Assembly (NCBI RefSeq): GCF_023822045.1
Contig: NZ_CP084712.1
Location: 1,178,001 to 1,242,000 of the forward strand
Length of the DNA stretch: 64,000 bases
Reading direction: 5' to 3'
DNA from: Sphingopyxis sp. USTB-05
GTDB taxonomy: Bacteria > Pseudomonadota > Alphaproteobacteria > Sphingomonadales > Sphingomonadaceae
The notes below the pieces were generated by a model that searched no databases, was not told where the DNA came from, and worked only from the letters and a program-made list of their open reading frames with translations. The position numbers were made by a program, and so were the translations under genes. Of the stretch, positions 1 through 8,557 are shown piece after piece (positions within the stretch are counted from its first letter, which is position 1; the number at the start of each line of letters is the position of its first letter).

Positions 1-1
1 T

Positions 2-256
2 TCGTCGAAGCTGGCGTCATTGCCATCCAGCAGCCCGGATAATTTGTGGTCGGACGCCTATACGGCGCTCGACGCCAACGCGGCCGTCACTTTCGACGAT
101 CATTGGACCGTCCGCGTCTACGCCCGCAACCTGACCAATGAACGGGCGTCGACGCAGCGATCCTATACCCTCGACGCGTTCGGCACGCAGGCTTATCAGA
201 CGAACATTCCGCTGCAACCGCGGACGATCGGCGTCGCGCTCGACATGGCCTTTTGA
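2..256 (+). CDS. TonB-dependent receptor, C-terminal fragment
   Basis: This is the 3' end of a gene that begins before the window. About 84 residues are visible and they finish in ALDMAF. A last beta-strand ending in a terminal phenylalanine is typical of outer-membrane barrel proteins. The stretch RVYARNLTNERAST is the usual end-of-barrel signature of TonB-dependent receptors (a strand with R..NLTN). The stop lies 23 bp before the next start, so it is probably the first or an early gene of the operon that continues with the DUF1611 protein, permease, hydrolase and dipeptidase. This suggests a receptor for a peptide or amino-acid-derived ligand. The substrate cannot be read from this fragment. 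Confidence 0.85.
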   Translation, partial: SSKLASLPSSSPDNLWSDAYTALDANAAVTFDDHWTVRVYARNLTNERASTQRSYTLDAFGTQAYQTNIPLQPRTIGVALDMAF

Positions 257-279
257 GCGGCGGATTGGAGTTGGACAAG

Positions 280-1320
280 ATGAACGTGCCTATCGGCAGG
301 CTGGAGGGCAGCCTGACCCTGCCGCAGCCCTATCTGCTGTTCCTCGGCGACACAACGAATGCGGCCTATGCCAAGACCGCCTTTGGCCTTGCCGACTGGG
401 CGGGCGATCGCTGCACGGGCGAATGGGCGATCGACGGCTGTACCGTTTCGACCGGCCTGCCGCGCCTGTCGCCCGCCGAAGCGCGGGCAGCGGGCGCTCG
501 CTCGCTGGTGATCGGTGTCGCCAATCAGGGCGGCATCATCGGCGCGGCGTGGGTCGCGGTGCTCGTCGAGGCGATGGAGGTGGGGCTCGACATCGTCAGC
601 GGGCTCCACACCAAGCTGACGAGCGTTCCCGCGCTTGTCGAGGCGGCTGCGCGCACAGGGCAGCGCCTTATCGACATCCGTACTCCGCCGCCCGCGATCC
701 CGGTAGGAACGGGGCGCAAACGCACTGGTAAGCGGTTGCTCACCGTCGGAACCGATTGCGCGCTCGGCAAGAAATATACCGCGCTTGCATTGCACCGGGC
801 CTTCGTCGCGCGCGGCGTCGATGCCGATTTTCGCGCGACCGGCCAGACGGGCATAATGATCGCGGGCGGCGGTATGCCGATGGACGCGGTGGTTTCGGAT
901 TTCGAGGCAGGGGCGGCCGAGATGCTCAGCCCCGATGCGCCGGACACGCACTGGGATGTGATCGAGGGGCAGGGGTCGATCTTCAACCCCGCCTATGCGC
1001 CCGTGTCGCTCGGCCTGCTTCACGGCAGCCAGCCCGACGTGTTCGTCGTCTGTCACGACCCGACGCGTAGCGTGATCCTGGGCATGGAAAGCTTTGCCCT
1101 GCCTTCGGTGGAGGAGGTAATCGACATGACGATCCGCCTTGGCAGCCGAACCAATCCCGCGATCCGTTGCGGCGGCGTCAGCTTTAATACGTCAAGCTAT
1201 GACGCCGACGCGGCCGAAGCGCTGATGGCGGACGAACGGCAGCGGCTGGGACTTCCCGTCGCCGATCCGATCCGCGGTGGCGCGGCGTTCGATGCGCTCG
1301 TCGAAAGCATTCTCGCGTGA
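280..1320 (+). CDS. dgcN: DUF1611 family protein, DgcN-like
   Basis: A 346-residue protein of the DUF1611 family. Members called DgcN are reported to act in D-glutamate catabolism, N-acetylating D-Glu ahead of an epimerase (DgcA). A P-loop-like GTDCALGKKYTALAL lies near residue 158, after an N-terminal Rossmann-like part with GDTTNAAYAKTA. I chose the ATG at 280 because GGAG sits 9 bp upstream; an in-frame TTG at 253 would overlap the receptor gene. The 3' end overlaps the permease by 4 bp (GTGA). The expected partner DgcA is not in this window and could lie to the left. Family call is firm; the substrate is inferred from the family and from the peptidase neighbours. Confidence 0.8.
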   Translation: MNVPIGRLEGSLTLPQPYLLFLGDTTNAAYAKTAFGLADWAGDRCTGEWAIDGCTVSTGLPRLSPAEARAAGARSLVIGVANQGGIIGAAWVAVLVEAMEVGLDIVSGLHTKLTSVPALVEAAARTGQRLIDIRTPPPAIPVGTGRKRTGKRLLTVGTDCALGKKYTALALHRAFVARGVDADFRATGQTGIMIAGGGMPMDAVVSDFEAGAAEMLSPDAPDTHWDVIEGQGSIFNPAYAPVSLGLLHGSQPDVFVVCHDPTRSVILGMESFALPSVEEVIDMTIRLGSRTNPAIRCGGVSFNTSSYDADAAEALMADERQRLGLPVADPIRGGAAFDALVESILA

Positions 1321-2456
1321 GTGTGGGCGAGACGGGCAGCGGGTCGAGCTGGTTTCAGCGCTACCTGCTGCCCGGTTTTGCGCTGAAGGCCGTCATCATC
1401 GGCGGCGGCTATGCGACGGGGCGCGAACTGGCCGAATATTTCGTGCCGTCGGGGCCGTGGGGCGGGCTGTCCGCGATGCTGCTCGCGACTTTGATCTGGA
1501 GTGTCGTCGCCGCGCTGACCTTTGCGTTGGCGCTCAGGCTTGGCGCCTATGATTATCGCAGCTTTTTCAAAGGACTGCTCGGACCTGCCTGGGTCGCGTT
1601 CGAGGTCGCCTACATCATCTTCGTCGTCCTGATTCTCGCGGTGTTCGGCGCCGCGGCGGGGGCGATCGGTGCGGCGACCTTCGGCTGGCCCGAACTCATG
1701 GGCGTGGTGTTGCTTGCGGTGTCGATCGTCGCGGTCACCGCCTGGGGCACCGGAGCGGTCGAGCAGATGTTCAAATATGTCTCGATCCTGCTCTACGCGG
1801 TCTATGGACTGTTCCTGGTCCTCGCGCTCGCGAGTTTCGGCGGGCTGATCGGTCAGGGGTTCGCGAACGCGCCGCCGCCTTCGGGCAATTGGATGGCGGG
1901 CGGGCTGACCTATGCCAGCTATAATATCGTCGGCGCGGTGGTGATCCTGCCCGTGCTGCGGCATCTGAGGCATCAGCGCGATGCCGTCGTCGCCGGGTTG
2001 ATCGCGGGGCCGCTGTCGATGCTGCCGGCGATCCTCTTCTTCGTCGCGATGATGGCCTTTTATCCCGCGATCGGCGACGAGACCCTGCCGTCGGACTTCC
2101 TGCTCCGCCAGATGACGGTGCCGGGGTTCCATGTGCTGTTTCAGGTGATGATCTTTGCCGCCCTGCTCGAAAGCGGCGCGGGATCGGTCCATGCGATCAA
2201 CGAGCGCATTTCGGGCGCGATCGAGAGCCGCGGGCGGCCGCCGCTCTCGACCGGAGCGCGCGCAATCATTGGCGCGGTGATCCTGACCGGCTGCATGTTC
2301 GTCGCGGGCGAGATCGGCCTCGTCGACCTGATCGCGAGCGGATACCGCTTCCTCGCCTGGCTTTTCCTCGGCGTGTTCGTCCTGCCGCTCATCACCATCG
2401 GAACCTGGCGCCTGCTGCGCCCGTCTACCGCTCCCCATATGGAGGCTTTGCCATGA
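1317..2456 (+). CDS. YkvI-like inner-membrane permease (APC-superfamily type)
   Basis: A 379-residue polytopic protein with roughly ten hydrophobic segments. It opens with LPGFALKAVIIGGGYATGRELAEYF, a glycine-rich first helix like the substrate-binding helix of LeuT-fold transporters, and resembles the YkvI family of uncharacterised amino-acid transporters. The GTG start overlaps the stop of the DUF1611 gene (GTGA), and its own stop overlaps the next ATG (ATGA), so the two junctions look translationally coupled. Context suggests that it imports the D-amino acid or dipeptide handled by its neighbours. That role is inference; no transport assay is known to me for this exact family member. Confidence 0.75.
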   Translation: MSVGETGSGSSWFQRYLLPGFALKAVIIGGGYATGRELAEYFVPSGPWGGLSAMLLATLIWSVVAALTFALALRLGAYDYRSFFKGLLGPAWVAFEVAYIIFVVLILAVFGAAAGAIGAATFGWPELMGVVLLAVSIVAVTAWGTGAVEQMFKYVSILLYAVYGLFLVLALASFGGLIGQGFANAPPPSGNWMAGGLTYASYNIVGAVVILPVLRHLRHQRDAVVAGLIAGPLSMLPAILFFVAMMAFYPAIGDETLPSDFLLRQMTVPGFHVLFQVMIFAALLESGAGSVHAINERISGAIESRGRPPLSTGARAIIGAVILTGCMFVAGEIGLVDLIASGYRFLAWLFLGVFVLPLITIGTWRLLRPSTAPHMEALP

Positions 2457-4024
2457 AACGCCTGCTTGCCCTGTCGCTGATGTTGTCGGTCGCCGCGCCC
2501 GCATGGGCCGAACCGCCCGCCGATATCGGCGAAAGCGTCGAGGCGCTGCGCAAGAAAGTCGGCGCGGCGGGCGTGTCGATCGCGATCGTCGAGGATGGCA
2601 AGACGACGCTGTCGCGCGGCTGGGGTGTCCGCAAGATCGGCGAACGTGCGCCGGTCGATGGACAGACGATCTTTCAGACCGGATCGACCGGCAAGGCGAT
2701 GACCGCCGCGGCGCTCGCGATCCTCGTCGATGAAGGCAAGATCGCGTGGGACGATCCCGTCATCAAGCATATGCCGTGGTTCCGCATGTATGACGCGTGG
2801 GTCACGCGCGAGATCACGATCCGCGACCTGCTCGTCCACCGCAGTGGGCTGGGGCTCGGGCAGGGCGACCTGATGTTCGTGCCGCGCACGCACCTTACGC
2901 GCAAGCAGACCGCCGAACGCGTCGCGTTTCTGAAACCCCAGACGAGTTTTCGCTCGGCCTATGCCTATGACAATATCCTCTATGCCGTCGCCGGCCAGTT
3001 GATCGAGGAAGTCACAGGGCAGACCTGGGAAGACTTCATCCGCGCGCGCGTCCTGCGTGCGGGGGGCATGAAGAATGCGACGAGCGACAGCGAAGACCGT
3101 TTCCGCATTCCCAATCGGTCGTGGCCGCATGCGCGGCTGTCGGGCCCCCTGCGCGGCCTCGGCCCGCAGGCGGCGCTCAACGAGCGCGACGAACTTGGCC
3201 GCAACGGTGCGCCTGCGGGCGGCCTTGCCCTCAGCGCCGACGACATGGCGGCGTGGCTCAAGATCCAGCTTGCGCACGGCGCGCTGCCGGACGGAAAACG
3301 CCTGTTCAGCGAGAAGCAGGCGGCTGAAATGTGGGCGCCCGTCACCCCGATGCCGATTTCGCCGCTTCCCGATCAGCTCAAGCCCGCGCAACCGACGCAG
3401 CAGGCCTATGCGCTCGGCTGGCAGGTGCAGGATTATCGCGGCCACCGCATCATTCAGCATGGCGGCGGGGTCTTCGGTTCGATCACGCGCGTCGTGATGA
3501 TCCCGGACAAGAATGTCGGCTTCGCAATCATGATGAACAGCGAGGACAGCGGCATGCTGCTCGGCCTCACCTACGACCTGCTCGACCATTATCTCGATCA
3601 GCCCGACTATGGCTGGATCGCGAAATGGGAGGATTGGTATCAGTCGCGGCTCGCAGGCGGCGTCGAGTATCTGAAGCAGGCAAAGGCGTCGCCGGCGCAG
3701 AGCGGTCCCTCGCTTGAGTTGGCGCGCTATGCGGGCCGCTACCGCGATCCCTGGTATGGTGACATCGTGATCGGGCAGGCATCGACCGGCCTGACGATCG
3801 ATTTCACCTCGACCCCGCGGATGGCGGGGCGGCTCAAGCATTGGCAGTATGACAGCTTCGTCACCGATTTCGACGATCCGGCGATCGAGCCCGCCTATGT
3901 AACCTTCGCGCTCGATGCCGAGGGCAAGATCACCGGCGTGACGCTGAAGGCGGTAAGCAAGATCGCCGACTTCAGCTGGGACTATCACGATCTCGACCTG
4001 AAGCCTGTGGAGGACAAGAAGTGA
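2453..4024 (+). CDS. Secreted serine hydrolase, beta-lactamase/D-aminopeptidase fold
   Basis: A 523-residue protein with a Sec signal peptide (MKRLLALSLMLSVAAPAWA). The class C beta-lactamase fold motifs are visible: STGK (SxxK nucleophile, about residue 80), YAYDN (YxN) and a QHGGG box in place of KTG, as in esterases and D-aminopeptidases of this clan. The C-terminal 110 residues look like a DUF3471-type lipocalin-like domain. It overlaps both neighbours by 4 bp. A periplasmic hydrolase of this clan next to an M19 dipeptidase fits trimming of peptides that contain D-residues. A simple esterase or a beta-lactamase-like enzyme cannot be excluded. Confidence 0.85.
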   Translation: MKRLLALSLMLSVAAPAWAEPPADIGESVEALRKKVGAAGVSIAIVEDGKTTLSRGWGVRKIGERAPVDGQTIFQTGSTGKAMTAAALAILVDEGKIAWDDPVIKHMPWFRMYDAWVTREITIRDLLVHRSGLGLGQGDLMFVPRTHLTRKQTAERVAFLKPQTSFRSAYAYDNILYAVAGQLIEEVTGQTWEDFIRARVLRAGGMKNATSDSEDRFRIPNRSWPHARLSGPLRGLGPQAALNERDELGRNGAPAGGLALSADDMAAWLKIQLAHGALPDGKRLFSEKQAAEMWAPVTPMPISPLPDQLKPAQPTQQAYALGWQVQDYRGHRIIQHGGGVFGSITRVVMIPDKNVGFAIMMNSEDSGMLLGLTYDLLDHYLDQPDYGWIAKWEDWYQSRLAGGVEYLKQAKASPAQSGPSLELARYAGRYRDPWYGDIVIGQASTGLTIDFTSTPRMAGRLKHWQYDSFVTDFDDPAIEPAYVTFALDAEGKITGVTLKAVSKIADFSWDYHDLDLKPVEDKK

Positions 4025-5211
4025 AGCGTTTCGCCATCCTGCTGACCGCGACCGCGCTCACCGCCTGTTCGCCGGGCGGAGACAAGCCCAAAGCGGCCGA
4101 AGCGCCGCTGCACAGCCGGATGCTCGTGCTCGACACGCATCTTGACACGCCGCTTCATTTCGAGCGCGCGGGCTGGAGTTTTGCCGACCGCCACGCGCTT
4201 GCCGACGACATGGCGCAACTCGACATTCCGCGGATGAAGGACGGCAATCTCGATGGTGGCTTCTTTGCCATCTATACCGATCAGGGGCCGCTGACGCCGA
4301 AGGGCTATGCGGATGCACTGGCGTTCGCGCGCAAGCGGTCAGACCTGATCGACAAGACGATCGCCGCTAATTCGGCCGTGATCGCGCCCGCTTTGACCGC
4401 GGACGACGCGCTGCGGCTGAACAAGGAAGGCAAGCTGATCGCCTTCAAGTCGATGGAGAACAGCTATCCGCTCGGCGAAGACCTGTCGCTGCTGCAGGAG
4501 TTCTACAACAAGGGACTCCGTCTTGCCGGTCCCGTGCATTCGAAGGACAATCAGTTCGCCGATAGCGCAACGGGCGAGGGGCGCTGGAAGGGGCTGAGCC
4601 CGCTCGGCAAGCAATGGGTCGTCGAGATGAACCGCCTTGGCATCGTCATTGATGCGAGCCATTCGTCGGACGCCGCATTCGATCAGATATTGGCGTTGTC
4701 GAAATATCCGATCCTGCTGTCGCACTCCAGCCTGCGCTCGGCTTTCGACCATCCGCGCAACCTCGACGAGGGGCGCTTGAAAGCCCTCGCCGCGAAGGGC
4801 GGGGCGATGTGCATCTCGACGATCTTCATGTCGCCGATGAACATGTCGCCCGCGCGCGCCGAATTGTTCGGAAAATATGAGCATATCGGCCAGATTACGC
4901 CCGCCGAGCAAGCCGATCTCAATCGCAAGTGGCGCGAACTCGATAAGACCGAGAAGCTGTGGGCAGCCGATTTCGACGCCTATATGAAGATGGTGCTGCG
5001 CGCGATCGAGGTCGGCGGCGTCGACCATATCTGCTTCGGTGCGGACTGGGACGGCGGCGGCGGTCTGCCGGGCATCGAGGATATTTCAGCGTTGCCCAAG
5101 GTCACCGAACGGCTGAAGGCCGCGGGTTATTCGGATGCCGACATCGAAAAGATGTGGAGCGGAAATATCCTGCGCGTGCTCGCGGCGCAGGGGAAACCGG
5201 CGGCGCGTTAG
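4021..5211 (+). CDS. Membrane dipeptidase, peptidase M19 family, lipoprotein
   Basis: A 396-residue zinc dipeptidase. The leader ends in a lipobox (ALTAC), so the mature enzyme is probably lipid-anchored in the periplasm. The M19 metal ligands are all present in order: DTHLDTP (HxD), MENS (bridging Glu), DASHSSD and LSHSSLR (two His) and FGADWDGG (Asp). The family cleaves dipeptides and tolerates a C-terminal D-residue. The GTG start overlaps the previous stop by 4 bp. The 3' end overlaps the convergent response-regulator gene by 4 bp. Together with the DgcN-like protein this points to use of D-amino-acid peptides, for example peptidoglycan fragments; that is inference. Confidence 0.92.
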   Translation: MKRFAILLTATALTACSPGGDKPKAAEAPLHSRMLVLDTHLDTPLHFERAGWSFADRHALADDMAQLDIPRMKDGNLDGGFFAIYTDQGPLTPKGYADALAFARKRSDLIDKTIAANSAVIAPALTADDALRLNKEGKLIAFKSMENSYPLGEDLSLLQEFYNKGLRLAGPVHSKDNQFADSATGEGRWKGLSPLGKQWVVEMNRLGIVIDASHSSDAAFDQILALSKYPILLSHSSLRSAFDHPRNLDEGRLKALAAKGGAMCISTIFMSPMNMSPARAELFGKYEHIGQITPAEQADLNRKWRELDKTEKLWAADFDAYMKMVLRAIEVGGVDHICFGADWDGGGGLPGIEDISALPKVTERLKAAGYSDADIEKMWSGNILRVLAAQGKPAAR

Positions 5212-6545
5212 GCGCGGAAGCTCTTGGGGTCGATCCCCAGCTTCTGCATCTTGTCGTAGAGCGTCTTTCGCGGAAGACCCAGCCGCGCCATCGTCTCGGC
5301 GATATTGCCGCGCGTCTGCGCCATCGTGTCGTGAATGATCGTCGCCTCGAACCGGCGCACGCGCTCGGCAAGCGGTGCGTCGGCCGGCATTGCCGACAGG
5401 CCGGGGTCCGACGGCAGATCGAGCACGACGCTATAGGCGAAATTCTTGAGCTCGCGGACATTGCCGGGCCAGTCGTGCTCGACGAGGTGACGGCGGATGC
5501 CGTCGTCGATCTGGAACCCGGTCATGCCCATCTTCGCCGCGGCTTCGTCGAGGAAGAAGGCGAAGGTTTGCGGAATATCCGAGCGGCGTTCGCGCAACGG
5601 CGGAATGCGCAGTTTGACGACGTGCAGCCGATAATAGAGATCCTCGCGGAAATCGCCGCCGCGCACCGCATCCATAAGGTCGGTCTTGGTCGCCGCGACG
5701 ACGCGCAGATCGACGGGCTCGGGCGCGCTGGCGCCGATCGGCTGCACCTCGCGCTCCTCGATTACGCGCAGCAATTTTGCCTGCACCGCCGGGTGCATCG
5801 TATCGATCTCATCGAGGAACAGCGTGCCGCGGTGCGCGCTCCGGATTCGTCCCGCCTGACCGAGCTTGCCGCTGCTCCGGTCGATCAGGTCGCTGCCGAA
5901 CAGCTCGGCCTCGGCCAGTTCCTGCGGCAAGGCGGCGCAATTCACCGCGACCAGGGATGCCCCGCTCCGCCGGCTCTGGCGATGGAGCATGTGCGCGACG
6001 AGTTCCTTGCCCGTCCCCGTCTCCCCCTCGACGAGCACGTCGATATCGGCCTGCGCGAGCTGTGCGATCGTCTCGCGCAGCCGCATCATCGCCGGGCTCT
6101 CGCCGATCAACGGACTGTCGATTGCTGCCGCCGCCGCGGTCAGTCGCCGGTTGTCGAGGATCAGCGCGCGGTGCGCCAACGCCCGCCGCGCGACGCCAAC
6201 GAGATGATCGGCGGCAAAGGGCTTGGCAAGGAAATCGAACGCGCCGTCGTGCAGCGCGCGCACCGCCATCGCGACATCAGCGTGGCCGGTGATCAGGATG
6301 ACGGGGATGTCGGGATCGATCGCATGGATCGCAGCGCGCAGTTCGAGCCCGTCCATCCCCGGCATGCGGATGTCGGTGACGACAATACCGGGAAAGCCAG
6401 CCCCGATACGCGGTAAGACGCTCTGCGCGTCGGGAAAGGCCTCGACGGCAAGCCCCGCCAGATCGAGCGTCTGAACATTCGCTTCGCGCAGCGCCGCATC
6501 GTCGTCGACGAAGAAGATCGCCTGCTCGTCGGTAAAAAAGCTCAT
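5208..6545 (-). CDS. NtrC-family response regulator, DctD-like, without GAFTGA
   Basis: A 445-residue protein. The receiver domain has its acceptor Asp at residue 58 (VVTDIRMPG). A AAA+ domain follows with Walker A GETGTGKE at 174-181 and Walker B TLFLDEID at 241-248. A Fis-type helix-turn-helix lies at the C-terminus (GNIAETMARLGLPRKTLYDK). The layout matches DctD. However, the loop after ELFG (214-217), which in sigma-54 activators reads GAFTGA, here reads IDRSSG at 221-226 with no change in spacing. GAFTGA contacts sigma-54, so this regulator may act on a sigma-70 promoter. The gene overlaps its kinase by 4 bp. It likely controls the divergent dctA-like gene. Confidence 0.9.
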   Translation of the reverse strand: MSFFTDEQAIFFVDDDAALREANVQTLDLAGLAVEAFPDAQSVLPRIGAGFPGIVVTDIRMPGMDGLELRAAIHAIDPDIPVILITGHADVAMAVRALHDGAFDFLAKPFAADHLVGVARRALAHRALILDNRRLTAAAAAIDSPLIGESPAMMRLRETIAQLAQADIDVLVEGETGTGKELVAHMLHRQSRRSGASLVAVNCAALPQELAEAELFGSDLIDRSSGKLGQAGRIRSAHRGTLFLDEIDTMHPAVQAKLLRVIEEREVQPIGASAPEPVDLRVVAATKTDLMDAVRGGDFREDLYYRLHVVKLRIPPLRERRSDIPQTFAFFLDEAAAKMGMTGFQIDDGIRRHLVEHDWPGNVRELKNFAYSVVLDLPSDPGLSAMPADAPLAERVRRFEATIIHDTMAQTRGNIAETMARLGLPRKTLYDKMQKLGIDPKSFRA

Positions 6546-8338
6546 GCCGGCCTCAGCGTCAGGCGGAAACCCGCGCCACCCAGCGGGGAGGGAATCAAGG
6601 TCAGCGTGCCGCCGAATTCGGCCATGATATCGCTCGCGATCGCAAGCCCGAGCCCGAGCCCGTCGGGCCGTCCGGTGACGAAGGGTGTGAAGAGCTGCGG
6701 CAACAGTTCGGCCGGAACGCCGGGGCCATTATCGCAGACATCGATATGGACAGGATCGCTGCCATGCGCATGGAGCGCGACGCGCGCATTCTTCACGCCT
6801 TGCACCGCATCGACCGCATTCTGCAGAAGGTTGACGAGCACCTGTTCGAGCCGGACGCGGTCGGCGTGCACCGTCGCGGCTGGATTTTCAATTCCGACAT
6901 CGAGCGCGATGCCTTGCGCGCGCAGCCGGTCGCCGATCAGGAGCAGCGTGCCGTCGACCGCCGATTGTACTGCGACGGGGCCCAGCGGTGTCGGCTTGCG
7001 GCGCGCAAAATTTCGCAGCTCGTTGGTGATGGCGCCGACGCGCGCCGTCAGTTCGACGATGGTGTCGAGGTTGCCGCGCGCCTTGTCGGGCTGCGCGCGC
7101 TCCAGATAGCGGAGGCTGTTTTCGGCGAAGGTCCGGATCGCCGCGATGGGCTGGTTGATCTCGTGCGCCACGCCCGCCGTGATCTGTCCGATCGATCCCA
7201 GGCGGCTGGCCTGCGCCAGTTCCTCGCGCGCGGCGCGATAGCGGCGGTCAGTTTCGGTCTGCCGTTCGGACGCTAGACGCAGTTCATCGTTCGCGTTCCG
7301 CAAGTCGCGCGTGCGTGCCGCCACCTCGCGTTCGAGCGCCTCGTGCGCCGCCTGACGCAGCGTCTGCCGTTCGACGACACGCAACAGCGTGATGATCGCA
7401 GCTCCGACAAGGATCAGCAGTACCAGGAAGGCAACGCGCGCGGTTGCATTGGCGCTGGCTCGAGCTGGCTCGGCGGGCTGGAGGAGGCGGAGGGTGCCGC
7501 CGGGAAAGGATACGCGCTCGTCGGCCTCGCGGAACAGGTCCGCGCCGATGCGGATACCGTCCCCGGCGCGGCTGACCGGCAACGGGTCGAGCCGCGCCTC
7601 GCCATAGCTGCGCGTCGCCCGAAGTCTTTGCTGTGTCTCGGCTGAAATGGGAGCGAAGGAACGGAAGCGCCAGCGCGGCTCACTGCTCATCACGACGATC
7701 CCGGCAGCGTCTGTGACGAGCGTCGCCGCGGCGGAATCGGCCCAGCGGGTTTCGAGCTTGTCGAACTCGACCTTGAGCACGATGACGCCGAGTTGGCGAC
7801 CGCCGACATCGACACGGCGCGCGAGGTAGAGGCCCGGGCGTCCGCTGACTGTGCCCAATGCGAACAACTCCGCGTCGCCGCGTCTCATCGCGCCCTGGAA
7901 ATAGGGGCGAAAGCGATAATTTTCGCCCACAAAACTCGTTGGGGAGCGCCAGTTGCTTGCCGCGATCGTCATCCCGCTGGCGTCGATGACGTAGATCACC
8001 GTGGCGTCGGTGCGCGCCGCGAGTTGTTCGAGTTCGCGGTCGAGCCGACGCGAGGCAGCGTCGCTCTTGTCGGCGAGCGCGGCGCGGACGTCGGGGAATT
8101 CGGTGAGCACGCGCGGCAGCAGGCGGAATTTCTGCAGTTCGCTTTCGAGCAGGCTTGCGTGCGCGCGTGCATTCTGTCGCGCCTCGACCTCGGCCTGCGC
8201 GGCAGCGCGACCTGCGGCCCATTGCGCCAGGCCGAACCCCGCGACGAGCAGGATCGCCAGCCCCACCGCAACCGCGACGAACAGGCGTTCGCGGCTGGTG
8301 TTGGGGCCGATCAGAGGCGAATCGCTTTGCGAGAGCAT
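6542..8338 (-). CDS. Sensor histidine kinase, DctB-like
   Basis: A 598-residue membrane kinase. There is one transmembrane helix near residues 18-36, a periplasmic region of about 250 residues with Cache-type features (ATVIYVIDASGMTIAASNW and a following FRPYFQGAM), and a second helix near 290-312. A coiled coil, an H-box (GVAHEINQP) and an ATPase domain with N, G1 (DNGPGVP) and G2 (GLGLGLAI) boxes follow. This is the DctB architecture, which senses C4-dicarboxylates in the periplasm. I chose the ATG at 8338; in-frame starts also exist at 8362 and 8386 (GTG), and no clear ribosome site decides between them. It is translationally coupled to the regulator and divergent from dctA. Confidence 0.9.
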   Translation of the reverse strand: MLSQSDSPLIGPNTSRERLFVAVAVGLAILLVAGFGLAQWAAGRAAAQAEVEARQNARAHASLLESELQKFRLLPRVLTEFPDVRAALADKSDAASRRLDRELEQLAARTDATVIYVIDASGMTIAASNWRSPTSFVGENYRFRPYFQGAMRRGDAELFALGTVSGRPGLYLARRVDVGGRQLGVIVLKVEFDKLETRWADSAAATLVTDAAGIVVMSSEPRWRFRSFAPISAETQQRLRATRSYGEARLDPLPVSRAGDGIRIGADLFREADERVSFPGGTLRLLQPAEPARASANATARVAFLVLLILVGAAIITLLRVVERQTLRQAAHEALEREVAARTRDLRNANDELRLASERQTETDRRYRAAREELAQASRLGSIGQITAGVAHEINQPIAAIRTFAENSLRYLERAQPDKARGNLDTIVELTARVGAITNELRNFARRKPTPLGPVAVQSAVDGTLLLIGDRLRAQGIALDVGIENPAATVHADRVRLEQVLVNLLQNAVDAVQGVKNARVALHAHGSDPVHIDVCDNGPGVPAELLPQLFTPFVTGRPDGLGLGLAIASDIMAEFGGTLTLIPSPLGGAGFRLTLRPA

Positions 8339-8348
8339 GTGCGGATTA

Positions 8349-8429
8349 TTGCACAAATGCATGGGATCGTATGCGGTATTTTGCACGATTTGGATGATGT
8401 GGGGCAGGCCCGTTCCACAATATTATAAT
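8349..8429 (+). promoter_or_regulatory. dctA-dctB intergenic control region: TTGCAC repeats and a -10 box
   Basis: Two TTGCAC boxes lie at 8349-8354 and 8381-8386, 32 bp apart, about three helical turns. The first also forms an inverted pair with GTGC at 8339-8342. A perfect TATAAT is at 8424-8429, with a poor -35 (GGGGCA at 8401-8406, 17 bp away). The arrangement fits an activator-dependent sigma-70 promoter for the dctA-like gene. A GG-N10-GC pattern exists at 8392-8405 but lacks the other conserved sigma-54 promoter bases. Function is inferred. Confidence 0.4.
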
Positions 8430-8557
8430 TAAAACAACAGTTTGAATGAGTTTTCTATGTCGTTTGACGATGATTCCATCGCGCCCCTATTTTTAGCCAA
8501 AGGCCGGGAAACACCCCGGGCTGCGTCGAGCCGGACGCAAAAGATGGGGAGAGGCTG

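Noticed and set aside
4959..6416. Open frame of 485 codons antisense to the response regulator
   Set aside because: It begins inside the dipeptidase gene and has no motif; the minus strand has a clear NtrC-family protein.
8392..8405. Sigma-54 promoter with GG-N10-GC before dctA
   Set aside because: Only the four invariant bases match. The rest of the consensus is missing and a perfect TATAAT lies close by.
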